From Fusobacterium varium (lineage in GTDB: Bacteria > Fusobacteriota > Fusobacteriia > Fusobacteriales > Fusobacteriaceae): DNA of 43,889 nt. Both the position numbers and the translations under genes were made by a program. Positions 8,422 through 14,404 of the stretch are shown here, piece by piece (within the stretch, counting starts at the first letter, position 1; the number at the start of each line of letters is the position of its first letter). The DNA is taken from contig JADYUE010000014.1 in the NCBI GenBank assembly GCA_021531615.1, positions 1 to 43,889 on the forward strand, read 5' to 3'. The notes under the pieces are model-generated. The model searched no databases. It saw only the letters and a list, made by a program, of their open reading frames with translations, and was not told the DNA's origin.

Positions 8422-8750
8422 GCCTCTTCTCCTAGTATTCTTTGAATATCTTCCAAACTTCTAACAATGTGATATATTGCTCCATTCTTTTTAAACTGTT
8501 GTTCAATCTCTTTTTGTTCCTTGCTCTGTCTACCTGTAGTTGTCTTAATTTCAATTCCAAGACATTTACCCTTAAATAATATAAGTAAGTCAGGAAAACC
8601 TTTTTTCTGACCTTTTGCTAAACTTCTATGTATATTCTTTTTACTATCATAGACAGTTATATTATTAGTCCTTTGAAAAAATAGTTTTCCTTGGTTCTCT
8701 AAGATGCTTAAATAATCAATAATAGCAGATTGAATTTGATTTTCTACCAT
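8418..8750 (-). CDS. VRR-NUC domain nuclease
   Basis: This protein has 110 residues from the ATG at 8750, which has GGGAG at good spacing; an upstream ATG at 8768 adds six residues. It shows the VRR-NUC/PD-(D/E)XK pattern: E4 in an N-terminal helix (ENQIQSAIIDYL), then KGFPDLLILF, GIEIKTTTGRQS and EQKEIEQQF. These stand for the conserved Asp, Glu-x-Lys and Gln residues. Small phage VRR-NUC proteins are stand-alone nucleases, often acting on branched DNA during replication or packaging. It overlaps the upstream coiled-coil gene by 7 bases and the downstream small gene by 4. Confidence 0.85.
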   Translation of the reverse strand: MVENQIQSAIIDYLSILENQGKLFFQRTNNITVYDSKKNIHRSLAKGQKKGFPDLLILFKGKCLGIEIKTTTGRQSKEQKEIEQQFKKNGAIYHIVRSLEDIQRILGEEA

Positions 8751-9181
8751 TTCCAGAACTCCCACCATTTTGGAGAAAGTTTTTTTATTTTACTTAAAAG
8801 AGAATCATTTAATCTACATAGCTCTTCAATATCTTCATTAAGTTTCATCTCTTTTTTATCACTCTCTTGAAGTTGAGTTCTTAATTTATTATTTTCAGTT
8901 TTCATCTCTGAGATGATAGCATTTTTATCTAAAACTATAGACTCTAAATCATGATTTTTAGTATTTAATTTACAATTTTCTTCTAAGATTTTTTTATTTA
9001 CTTCACTCAAATCATTGATAGTTTTATTAAGTTTCTCATCTTTAACTAAATACTTTCTATCAGCATACTCATCAAAGAGATCCTGAAAAGCTTTTTCAAC
9101 TGCCTCTTTAGTTCCAAGCTTTCTAACTGCCACCCCTCTAAAGATGTCAACTTTTATGTACTTTTTTCTTTTCTTTTTCAA
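8744..9181 (-). CDS. Phage coiled-coil protein with aromatic C-terminus
   Basis: This 145-residue protein starts with a basic run (MKKKRKKYIK), then a short globular part. A long coiled coil (about 50-132) with regular Leu/Ile/Asn heptads follows. It ends in the unusual aromatic motif PKWWEFWKW. The amphipathic Trp-rich tail could contact membrane or a partner protein (inference). It overlaps the lipoprotein gene by 4 bases and VRR-NUC by a few bases. Family not recognised. Confidence 0.65.
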   Translation of the reverse strand: MKKKRKKYIKVDIFRGVAVRKLGTKEAVEKAFQDLFDEYADRKYLVKDEKLNKTINDLSEVNKKILEENCKLNTKNHDLESIVLDKNAIISEMKTENNKLRTQLQESDKKEMKLNEDIEELCRLNDSLLSKIKKLSPKWWEFWKW

Positions 9182-9480
9182 TTTTTCACCTCCAAGAAAT
9201 TAACAACATCACCTATAACTGTTTTCTCATATTCCTCTCTTGAAACTACAATTTCTTTTGTTGCAATATAAGAAACTTTGAAAATGTATTTTTCAGGTCT
9301 GCTTTCAATAAATGCCATTGGAACTGTTGTTTTCCCATTAAAAAAAAGTCTTGTAAAGCTTACTGTTTTACTTGGAATATATTTTTTATCTAAAACTTTA
9401 CCAGTTTTAATATCATATTCAACATCTCCACACCCTGCTAAAGTTATAAGACATAAGCTTATTAATAAAAACTTTTTCAT
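9178..9480 (-). CDS. Phage-encoded lipoprotein
   Basis: This is a 100-residue protein from ATG 9480, which overlaps the upstream stop as ATGA. The frame could open 15 bases earlier, but the shorter form gives a classic lipoprotein signal, MKKFLLISLCLITLAGC, with the lipobox LAGC and Cys17. The mature part is small and beta-rich (FKVSYIATKEIVVSREEYE). It should be exported and lipid-anchored. A lipoprotein in a prophage early operon could act in superinfection exclusion, as known for phage T5 Llp, but that is only an analogy. It is coupled to the dUTPase-like gene and the coiled-coil gene. Confidence 0.7.
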   Translation of the reverse strand: MKKFLLISLCLITLAGCGDVEYDIKTGKVLDKKYIPSKTVSFTRLFFNGKTTVPMAFIESRPEKYIFKVSYIATKEIVVSREEYEKTVIGDVVNFLEVKN

Positions 9481-10019
9481 TCTTGGATCACCCAATCTTT
9501 ATTAATTCTAGTAATATTCTTTTGCCATTTCTCCCAGTAAGTTTCTAATAAATCCTGTCTCGTAAATCCTCTTTTATAAACTATTTTCATATAGTCATAG
9601 AAAGTTGTTAAATCATTTCTATTCCATAAATCGTATTTGAAATCCATAATCACAGAATATAATTCTTGGTCTATTTCATCATAATAATTTCGTTCAAAAA
9701 AATCTCTACAAAAATTATTTTTATAATTATCTACGTCGATGAAATACCTATTAAAATACTGCAAAAAGAAAAATAGAACATCTGTTAGTTCTTCTAATTC
9801 TTTCTCTCTGCTATATTCTTTCTGCTTCCAAGTTTTGAAATTATACTCATATGGTAACTCTCTTAGGCATTCTTGGAACTCATCATCTATTGCTAGTAGA
9901 ATATCTAACAAACTTCTTTTTCTTGGTACAAATCCGTTTTTTCTATTTTTTTCTATATTTTCATCTAAAATTCTTTGTAACTCTAATAAATCATTAAAAC
10001 ATCTAGGTTTACTAATCAT
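9477..10019 (-). CDS. Dimeric dUTPase-like (MazG superfamily) pyrophosphatase
   Basis: This 180-residue all-helical protein has the motifs of the all-alpha NTP pyrophosphatase superfamily, dUTPase_2 branch. They are 'LLDILLAIDDEFQECLRELPYEYNFKTWK' (metal-binding E..E helix and a Trp/Lys motif) and 'KELEELTDVLFFFLQYFN' (E..D helix). These enzymes hydrolyse dUTP (some dCTP) to the monophosphate, keeping uracil out of phage DNA and supplying dUMP. It sits in the replication operon 2 bases after a small gene and overlaps the lipoprotein start. Confidence 0.8.
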   Translation of the reverse strand: MISKPRCFNDLLELQRILDENIEKNRKNGFVPRKRSLLDILLAIDDEFQECLRELPYEYNFKTWKQKEYSREKELEELTDVLFFFLQYFNRYFIDVDNYKNNFCRDFFERNYYDEIDQELYSVIMDFKYDLWNRNDLTTFYDYMKIVYKRGFTRQDLLETYWEKWQKNITRINKDWVIQE

Positions 10020-10021
10020 TT

Positions 10022-10261
10022 TTATTCATCTCCCTCACACTTTCTGAACTCTCCAATGCACTCTTTTAACCAGCTCTCTATATACTGCATTGAGTATTCA
10101 GAGCTAAATCTCTTAGAAAAAGTATAACCTGATCTTAGTGCCTTTGGTTCTCCACTCAAGTAATAATATTTCACTTCCTCGTTATAGCACTCATAAAGAT
10201 AAACAAGGTAATTCTTATTCTCATAGCTTGCTATAACCTCTGGATAAACTCTATTAGACAT
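10022..10261 (-). CDS. Small phage protein of unknown function
   Basis: This 79-residue protein is rich in Tyr, Glu and Ser, with no signal or membrane segment. It begins MSNRVYPEVIASYENKNY and ends in an acidic tail (CEGDE). It lies between the DnaC-type loader (12-base gap) and the dUTPase-like gene (2-base gap), so it belongs to the replication operon. No family is recognised. Confidence 0.6.
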   Translation of the reverse strand: MSNRVYPEVIASYENKNYLVYLYECYNEEVKYYYLSGEPKALRSGYTFSKRFSSEYSMQYIESWLKECIGEFRKCEGDE

Positions 10262-10273
10262 CTCATCATCTCC

Positions 10274-11062
10274 TTATGCTATACTCTCCCAGAAAGTTTC
10301 TTTATTAATCCCCCTTCTGCTTTTTCCAATAACTGCAATTGGGTAACACATATCTACAACCCTATCTCTTATCCTACTTCCTAAATTCTTTTCAATCTCA
10401 CACTTAGAAAGATCTTCATGATATTTTAAGTTTGTAGATATTATCAAAGGCTTTTCAGATCTGTAAGCTGTATCAATCAAATTGAATATCTTCTCATCTC
10501 TCCAAGTTACATTCTCAGTATTAGAAGTCATCTCAGCACCAAAGTCATCAATGATTAATAAATCACATTTCTTAACATTTTCAAGAACTGCCTTTTCTTC
10601 CTTTTCCCATTCTATTTTTAGCTTGTTGAAATATAGCCCAAGGTTCATAACAAACACACTTTTTCCGTGTTCTCTTAGATAGTTAGCTATACAAGCAGTT
10701 GCATAAGTTTTACCAGTTCCAACTCCTCCATACAGTAACATCCCTACATTTTGATTTTTTGTTAGAAAACTTTTTGCATATCTTTCAGCAGTTCTCATAT
10801 GCTTACTTGACATATCAGCATTTTCAAAGGTACTTTTAAAAAACTTGGCATCAACTACAGATATATCCATGAACTTTTTAACTCTGTTCATTCTACTTTC
10901 TTCATCCTGTTTCTTTCTAAGTGCTTCCATTTCCTGCTCATGCAGTTTCTCCAAGCAGTTACAAGCTGGAATATACTTAAGTTTTTCTTGCATAAATTCA
11001 GGCATATAGCTTAAATCAGCACTGTTTTTTATATATTCTTTTCCACAATATTGACATTTCAT
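10274..11062 (-). CDS. DnaC-type helicase loader
   Basis: This is a 262-residue AAA+ ATPase. The N-terminus has a small Cys cluster (C3, C6, C34, C36) that may bind zinc, as in DnaC/DnaI-like loaders. Walker A is GGVGTGKT at 112-119, Walker B is LLIIDDFGAE near 165, sensor 1 is PLIISTN, and an arginine-finger region (LGSRIRDRVVDM) follows. These proteins load the replicative helicase at the phage origin, guided by the initiator. The initiator gene is immediately upstream with a one-base overlap. The prophage has no helicase here, so it probably recruits host DnaB. Confidence 0.9.
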   Translation of the reverse strand: MKCQYCGKEYIKNSADLSYMPEFMQEKLKYIPACNCLEKLHEQEMEALRKKQDEESRMNRVKKFMDISVVDAKFFKSTFENADMSSKHMRTAERYAKSFLTKNQNVGMLLYGGVGTGKTYATACIANYLREHGKSVFVMNLGLYFNKLKIEWEKEEKAVLENVKKCDLLIIDDFGAEMTSNTENVTWRDEKIFNLIDTAYRSEKPLIISTNLKYHEDLSKCEIEKNLGSRIRDRVVDMCYPIAVIGKSRRGINKETFWESIA

Positions 11063-11850
11063 TATGCTATTTCCTCCCCTTTTCCTATGTATTTTTCAAA
11101 ATAGTCCTCTGAAAAATCTTCATATTCAGAACTATTTATAACTTTTCCACTTTTCTTTTTAGCAGCCTCTTTTTTTATTTCCCTAGGTTTATAAAAATAC
11201 TCAAGGTTATAATCATCAGTTAATGCTCCTACTATCCAACCCTCACTTTTACCATTTTCCTTGGCTATTTTAAGAACTTCTTTAATACGTGAAATAGGTT
11301 TACCTAGTCTTGCTATCTTCTCATAGTTGATTTTATAACTAGCAAGTAACATTCTTATTTCTTGATAATATCCTCCTGAGTTAGAAACAGGATCAGGCTC
11401 TGCCTCTTTCTCTCTCTCTTTATTCTTAATTGTATCTTCTTTATGTATATTCTTAGACCCACATGGGATGTAGGTACTTGTAGGTACATTTGATGTAGGT
11501 ACTGGGGGTACATCAGATGTAGGTACATTCAATGTAGTATCATCTAATGTAGGTACATTTGATGTATCTACTTTGACATTATTAAGATAATATCTGTTTG
11601 CTTTTCCTTTTAATCTTTCAACTGTGATTAGACCTTTTTGTTCTAAACTTTTTGTGTGCTTAACTATAGTTCTAGTATCTTTTATTCCTAATTCTTTTGC
11701 TAAAGTTTCAAGTTTTGGATAAGCATAATCATTACTTCCTATATGTCTAGCTAAACAAACATACAACATCTTCTCATAGATATTGAGATCATATCTATCT
11801 ACTAAAGCATTATCTAACCAAAACCAGTCTCTTTCTCTCATCTCTCTCAT
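11062..11850 (-). CDS. Phage replication initiator (replisome organiser)
   Basis: This 262-residue protein has an N-terminal winged helix-turn-helix (about 1-85; 'NIYEKMLYVCLARHIGSNDYAYPKLETLAKELGIKDTRTIVKHTKSLEQKGLI'). A linker of repeated NVPTS-like pentapeptides (about 93-125), a charged stretch and a helical C-terminal domain (about 150-225) follow. The layout matches phage O-like initiators, in which the N-domain binds the origin and the C-domain contacts the helicase loader. The loader gene follows at once. The linker-coding DNA is itself a set of direct repeats, suggesting that the origin lies inside the gene. Confidence 0.8.
   Translation of the reverse strand: MREMRERDWFWLDNALVDRYDLNIYEKMLYVCLARHIGSNDYAYPKLETLAKELGIKDTRTIVKHTKSLEQKGLITVERLKGKANRYYLNNVKVDTSNVPTLDDTTLNVPTSDVPPVPTSNVPTSTYIPCGSKNIHKEDTIKNKEREKEAEPDPVSNSGGYYQEIRMLLASYKINYEKIARLGKPISRIKEVLKIAKENGKSEGWIVGALTDDYNLEYFYKPREIKKEAAKKKSGKVINSSEYEDFSEDYFEKYIGKGEEIA
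11468..11571. repeat. Iteron-like direct repeats, candidate phage origin
   Basis: ATGTAGGTAC recurs at 11468, 11493, 11517 and 11547. Near copies lie at 11478, 11532 and 11562, and a partial copy (GGGGTAC) at 11505. Several are exactly 15 bases apart. They lie within the initiator gene, as lambda iterons lie within gene O. The 15-base period equals five codons, so a purely peptide-level repeat is also possible. Confidence 0.55.
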
Positions 11851-11874
11851 ATTATCCTCCTACTGAGGGACTAT

Positions 11875-11944
11875 GCCACTAGACCCCTCTCTTTTTTTAT
11901 TTTGTAACTGCCCACCATCTTCTAAGACCCTTGGATCTAGTGGC
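11875..11944 (-). promoter_or_regulatory. Structured leader of the replication operon
   Basis: Arms 11933-11944 and 11875-11886 are 12-base inverted repeats. On the leftward RNA all 12 pairs form (one G-U); on the other strand that pair is an A-C mismatch, so a leftward RNA is favoured. The loop is 46 bases. The element ends 24 bases before the initiator start and could control its translation. Confidence 0.5.
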
Positions 11945-11982
11945 TTAAAGATGATGAACAGATACCAAATAAAAATTTGTCA

Positions 11983-12003
11983 GGGATTTTTTACAGAAAT
12001 CCC
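11983..12003 (-). terminator. Hairpin after tRNA-Lys, weak terminator candidate
   Basis: GGGATTT/AAATCCC inverted repeat with a 7-base loop, followed leftward by an AT-rich stretch (TGACAAATTTTTATTT). It could end or process the tRNA transcript. The T-run is displaced, so the call is weak. Confidence 0.35.
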
Positions 12004-12041
12004 CGAAAACTGAATTTTTTTCTTGGAAATTATAGTGGTGA

Positions 12042-12114
12042 TGGGAATGATCAGAATTGAACTGATGCACTCACGATTAAAAGTCGTACGCTCTACCAAC
12101 TGAGCTACATTCCC
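12042..12114 (-). tRNA. tRNA-Lys (anticodon UUU), prophage-borne
   Basis: This is a 73-base tRNA with a full cloverleaf. The acceptor GGGAATG pairs with CATTCCC and the D-arm is GCTC-AGTTGGTA-GAGC. The anticodon stem TACGA/TCGTG encloses the loop CTTTTAA (anticodon TTT). The variable loop has 5 bases, and the T-arm is ATCAG-TTCAATT-CTGAT. The discriminator is A and the CCA end is not encoded. It lies inside the prophage early region, with no other tRNA seen, and is read in the same direction as the replication genes. Confidence 0.93.
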
Positions 12115-12354
12115 ATACTACCCTCGTGTGAGGGTTATAGAGTTTTTATTGTTTTTTATTTTTTATAATAAAGAAAATAATTTAAAAAATTATAAACCAA
12201 GCTCCACGATCGATACGGAGAGCAACCAAATTGCCGCTAAAATCTAATTATTTGAAAACAATCTACCTCCTCCAAGGACACAAAATTGGAAACAAATTTT
12301 TTAAAGGGGGATTCACCTCCAATTTTTTTATTAATACTAAATAATAATGAGTGA

Positions 12355-12496
12355 TTGCCCTTGTTGGAACATACCAGCTTACTTATGGGATTTTATATTC
12401 AGGAAAGTGATTCATAGCACTTGCTGATATGCTCCAATAAAGGCAAACTACCATTTTGTTGACATCAACAAGCATATTGCCGACGTCAGCAAAATG
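12355..12496 (-). ncRNA. Two-hairpin structured RNA after the small membrane peptide
   Basis: Hairpin 1 pairs 12477-12496 with 12452-12471 around a 5-base loop: 20 positions, one mismatch, three G-U on the leftward RNA. Hairpin 2 pairs 12423-12446 with 12355-12378 around 44 bases, again with one main mismatch and several G-U pairs. On the rightward strand those G-U pairs become A-C mismatches, so the leftward RNA is the selected form. It begins 12 bases after the stop of the 34-residue peptide gene. It matches no RNA family I know. Confidence 0.5.
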
Positions 12497-12507
12497 ATAT
12501 TCAAAAA

Positions 12508-12612
12508 TTATTTTTTTATATTTTTATCTCTTTTTCCCTTCCATATCCAACCAATAGCTATACCAGCTATTACAGAAAAGAATACAATACCAAAAGTTGT
12601 AAATCCTGACAT
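12508..12612 (-). CDS. 34-residue single-pass membrane peptide
   Basis: This peptide starts at ATG 12612, seven bases after a perfect GGAGG. It begins MSGFTTFGIVFF, spans the membrane once (about residues 7-24, ending GWIW) and ends in a strongly basic tail (KGKRDKNIKK). A short hydrophobic peptide with aromatic and Lys-rich ends is typical of type I toxins and of small phage membrane proteins. It is followed by a strongly folded RNA and sits just left of the immunity region. A toxin role is inference; no antisense promoter has been proven. Confidence 0.65.
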   Translation of the reverse strand: MSGFTTFGIVFFSVIAGIAIGWIWKGKRDKNIKK

Positions 12613-12746
12613 TTCATCACCTCCATCTTGGCACTCTTCATTATTTCAATTTTTTATATTGATTTTTTTACACACTTGCATTATAATTAAGTTATCTATA
12701 ATTATATATAACTATAAATAATTATTTATAAGGGAAGTGGTTTTAT

Positions 12747-12836
12747 ATGAAAAAATCTGATGAAATAACTACTAAAAAACAATTAGAAAAAATTATATCA
12801 ATGATTAAAGATTATGATAGAAATACAGCAAAGTAA
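12747..12836 (+). CDS. Possible 29-residue phage peptide
   Basis: This short rightward frame starts MKKSDEITTKKQLEKIISM, with AAGGGAAG seven bases upstream. It is predicted to be a single amphipathic helix. It ends at a hairpin that also forms the 3' end of the converging HTH gene. The upstream region (12672-12730) is almost pure A/T and probably holds divergent promoters. Expression is uncertain because the gene is so short, but start, ribosome site and terminator are all in order. Confidence 0.4.
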   Translation: MKKSDEITTKKQLEKIISMIKDYDRNTAK

Positions 12837-12858
12837 TTTTATTTTGCTGTATTTTTTT
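12821..12858 (+). terminator. Terminator shared by converging genes
   Basis: Twelve-base perfect arms (12821-12832 and 12843-12854), a 10-base loop and a T-run on the rightward strand. The arms form the last codons of both converging reading frames. Confidence 0.7.
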
Positions 12859-13069
12859 CCTCTTTTTTTCTTACAACTATTTCATAGCCTAATCCATCAC
12901 AAAGTCTTTTAAGTGATCTCAATTTGATTCCAGTACCATCTTTTAATTTATTCATAAAAGATTGAAGAACACTTCTTTGTAAGCCTAAAGTTGTAGAAAA
13001 TTTTGATCTGCTTTTATATGATCTTTTTATTTCTTTATCTAAGACTTCATAAATATCTTTTATCTCCAT
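12839..13069 (-). CDS. Cro-like helix-turn-helix phage regulator
   Basis: This protein has 76 residues from ATG 13069 (MEIKDIYEV), seven bases after GGAG; a frame opening at 13123 would start upstream of the promoter -10 region and is unlikely. It contains an XRE/HigA-like HTH (about 20-60: SKFSTTLGLQRSVLQSFMNKLKDGTGIKLRSLKRLCDGLGYEIVV) and a basic tail. It has its own strong promoter and a copy of the CI-like operator in the leader, as expected for the lytic-side regulator of the switch. The Cro-like role is inference from position. Confidence 0.65.
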   Translation of the reverse strand: MEIKDIYEVLDKEIKRSYKSRSKFSTTLGLQRSVLQSFMNKLKDGTGIKLRSLKRLCDGLGYEIVVRKKEEKNTAK

Positions 13070-13079
13070 TCTCTTCTCC

Positions 13080-13097
13080 GTATACTTTTTGTTAAAC
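13080..13097. promoter_or_regulatory. Repressor operator copy in leftward promoter leader
   Basis: 18-base site, GTATACT-TTTT-GTTAAAC, close to the consensus GTATAAC-N4-GTTATAC found three more times near the repressor gene. It lies downstream of the leftward -10 and before the ribosome site of the HTH gene. Confidence 0.6.
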
Positions 13098-13111
13098 AAA
13101 TATTTTTCTTT

Positions 13112-13140
13112 ATTGTATAACATTTGAAGTACATTGTCAA
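13112..13140 (-). promoter_or_regulatory. Leftward early promoter (pL-like)
   Basis: TTGACA (13135-13140), a 17-base spacer and TACAAT (13112-13117), read leftward into the HTH gene. A half-site GTATAAC overlaps the -10. Confidence 0.8.
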
Positions 13141-13141
13141 T

Positions 13142-13169
13142 AAAAAAAGACTAGAAATTAATCTAGTCT
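13142..13169 (-). terminator. Terminator of the repressor operon
   Basis: AGACTAG/CTAGTCT inverted repeat (13148-13154 and 13163-13169) followed leftward by a seven-T run. It closes the two-gene repressor operon, and its T-run abuts the -35 of the leftward promoter. Confidence 0.8.
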
Positions 13170-13190
13170 AAAAAATGTATATTTAAAAAA

Positions 13191-13613
13191 TTATTTAAAT
13201 TCAGAAATATTATAATTATATTCAGGGTTGGGGCTTGCGTAATTTTCTATTTTTTTAACCATAGAAATAAGATATTTTCCTGTTTCATTTGAATTAATTT
13301 CTTGCCTCGCTATTCCTAACAACTGAGATACCATCACAGCCATTTCTGTTACAAATTCCCCTCTTTTATCAGGGTTCAAAATAAATCCTTTTAAATTAAA
13401 CCTATTTTTAGCAACAAAATCAATAATAGCTTTCATATGAGAAAAAGCATAATCCATTATGTCTTGTTCATCCAACTTTTTAAAATCTGATAATATTATA
13501 ATTGCTTGTAAAATAGACAATACTTGTAATTCTATTTCATTAAATTTCAGTGTTTCTTTCATGTATTTTAACTCTTTTTTTAATTGTTCTTTTTCATTAT
13601 TAAAAAATAGCAT
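13191..13613 (-). CDS. Unknown protein co-transcribed with the repressor
   Basis: This protein has 140 residues from ATG 13613 (MLFFNNEKEQ), with GGAAG seven bases upstream; a TTG at 13646 would overlap the repressor gene and lacks a good site. It is predicted to be all-helical: a charged N-terminal helix, hydrophobic helices such as LQVLSILQAIIILSDF and EMAVMVSQLLGIA, and a polar tail. It is expressed from the same lysogenic promoter as the repressor, so it is likely made in the lysogen. That placement fits repressor accessory or superinfection-immunity proteins. No family is recognised. Confidence 0.6.
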   Translation of the reverse strand: MLFFNNEKEQLKKELKYMKETLKFNEIELQVLSILQAIIILSDFKKLDEQDIMDYAFSHMKAIIDFVAKNRFNLKGFILNPDKRGEFVTEMAVMVSQLLGIARQEINSNETGKYLISMVKKIENYASPNPEYNYNISEFK

Positions 13614-13632
13614 AACATCACTTCCACAAAAA

Positions 13633-14067
13633 TTATAATTTTTCAATTTCTTTTTTTATTGCTTCTAATTCAGCCTTTCTATTTTCGTATGTTCCATTTT
13701 TCCTTGCTTCTACTTCTCTTTGTAGAATCATCAACTCTAATATAGCTTTTCTATTTTCAGCTGTAGAATCTGCCATAAGGTAATTTAAAAGTTCTCTATC
13801 ATTTCCTTCTCCTAACAAGAACTTGTTATCTTGTAGAACTTTTTTAGCTACATCATCAGGCAAAACTTCTTCCAAATAAGCTTGAGTTAATTCTTTTTCT
13901 TTATCAGGATAAACTTTTATTATTTTAGAAAGAATCTCTTTATTTACTGGTCTTGCTCCTCTTTCTATATTGCTAATATATGTGAAATGTATTTCAGTTT
14001 TTTCTCCTAAGCTTCTGATGCTATCTCCTTTTTCTTCTCTTATCTTTTTTAAAACTTCACGGAACAT
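13633..14067 (-). CDS. CI-like phage repressor (XRE family)
   Basis: This 144-residue protein has an N-terminal XRE helix-turn-helix (about 5-60: KIREEKGDSIRSLGEKTEIHFTYISNIERGARPVNKEILSKI). A helical C-terminal region with a Glu/Lys-rich coiled tail follows. There is no LexA-type Ser-Lys protease domain, so induction would not use RecA-stimulated self-cleavage. Its start follows AAGGAGG. Four near-palindromic operators lie in its own promoter and in both early promoters, so it probably keeps the prophage silent and controls itself. Confidence 0.8.
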   Translation of the reverse strand: MFREVLKKIREEKGDSIRSLGEKTEIHFTYISNIERGARPVNKEILSKIIKVYPDKEKELTQAYLEEVLPDDVAKKVLQDNKFLLGEGNDRELLNYLMADSTAENRKAILELMILQREVEARKNGTYENRKAELEAIKKEIEKL

Positions 14068-14090
14068 ATAAGCCTCCTTTCAAACCTTCT

Positions 14091-14108
14091 GTATATCAAC
14101 TATTATAC
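14091..14108. promoter_or_regulatory. Repressor operator copy in its own promoter
   Basis: GTATATC-AACT-ATTATAC, an imperfect copy of the 18-base operator. It overlaps a leftward -10 (TATAAT, 14102-14107) that would drive the repressor gene, so it should mediate autoregulation. Confidence 0.55.
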
Positions 14109-14137
14109 AATATTTTTTTGAAAAAGTAAAAAAATAC

Positions 14138-14166
14138 TTGACATCGTATACTTTTTGTTATACACT
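14138..14166 (+). promoter_or_regulatory. Rightward early promoter (pR-like)
   Basis: TTGACA (14138-14143), a 17-base spacer and TACACT (14161-14166), reading into the recombination operon. The spacer is filled by an operator. Confidence 0.8.
14146..14163. promoter_or_regulatory. Repressor operator between -35 and -10
   Basis: GTATACT-TTTT-GTTATAC, one mismatch from a perfect palindrome, lying between the two promoter boxes so that bound repressor would exclude RNA polymerase. Confidence 0.7.
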
Positions 14167-14181
14167 ACAATCAAAGAAAAC

Positions 14182-14199
14182 GTATAACAAAAGTTATAC
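14182..14199. promoter_or_regulatory. Repressor operator, perfect palindrome
   Basis: GTATAAC-AAAA-GTTATAC, a perfect 7-4-7 palindrome, 36 bases (between 3 and 4 helical turns) from the previous copy. It is the best match and probably the strongest site. Confidence 0.7.
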
Positions 14200-14218
14200 A
14201 AAAACTCAGGAGGGTACT

Positions 14219-14392
14219 ATGAGAGAAATAGTTGAAGGAATGATTGAAAAGTTAGATTACTTTGAAATTGAATGTGAGGAATTAAAAAAAGATGCTTATG
14301 ATGAACTAGATAGAAACGAATTTGCAGACAATCAGTATCTTTGGGCAACAATCAGAAGAATGGCGGAACTATTAGAACAATACACAGCCTAG
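14219..14392 (+). CDS. First gene of the rightward early operon, unknown
   Basis: This is an acidic 57-residue helical protein (MREIVEGMIEKLDYFEIEC...) starting at ATG 14219 after AGGAGGG. A longer frame from 14138 would begin inside the promoter and is rejected. It is the first product made on induction. Small acidic early proteins often inhibit host or defence enzymes, but nothing here identifies such a target. No family is recognised. Confidence 0.65.
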   Translation: MREIVEGMIEKLDYFEIECEELKKDAYDELDRNEFADNQYLWATIRRMAELLEQYTA

Positions 14393-14404
14393 GAAGAAAG
14401 GACT

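Noticed and set aside
12160-12300. Possible further small RNA near a CTCCACG...CGGAG repeat left of the structured RNA
   Set aside because: The pairing is short and broken, and no promoter or terminator is clear.
12494-12721. Rightward 75-codon frame over the small membrane peptide
   Set aside because: It lies opposite the better-supported leftward 34-residue gene and its hairpin region; it has no ribosome site and odd composition.
13614-13646. TTG start for the gene after the repressor
   Set aside because: It overlaps the repressor end and has no ribosome site, while ATG 13613 has one.
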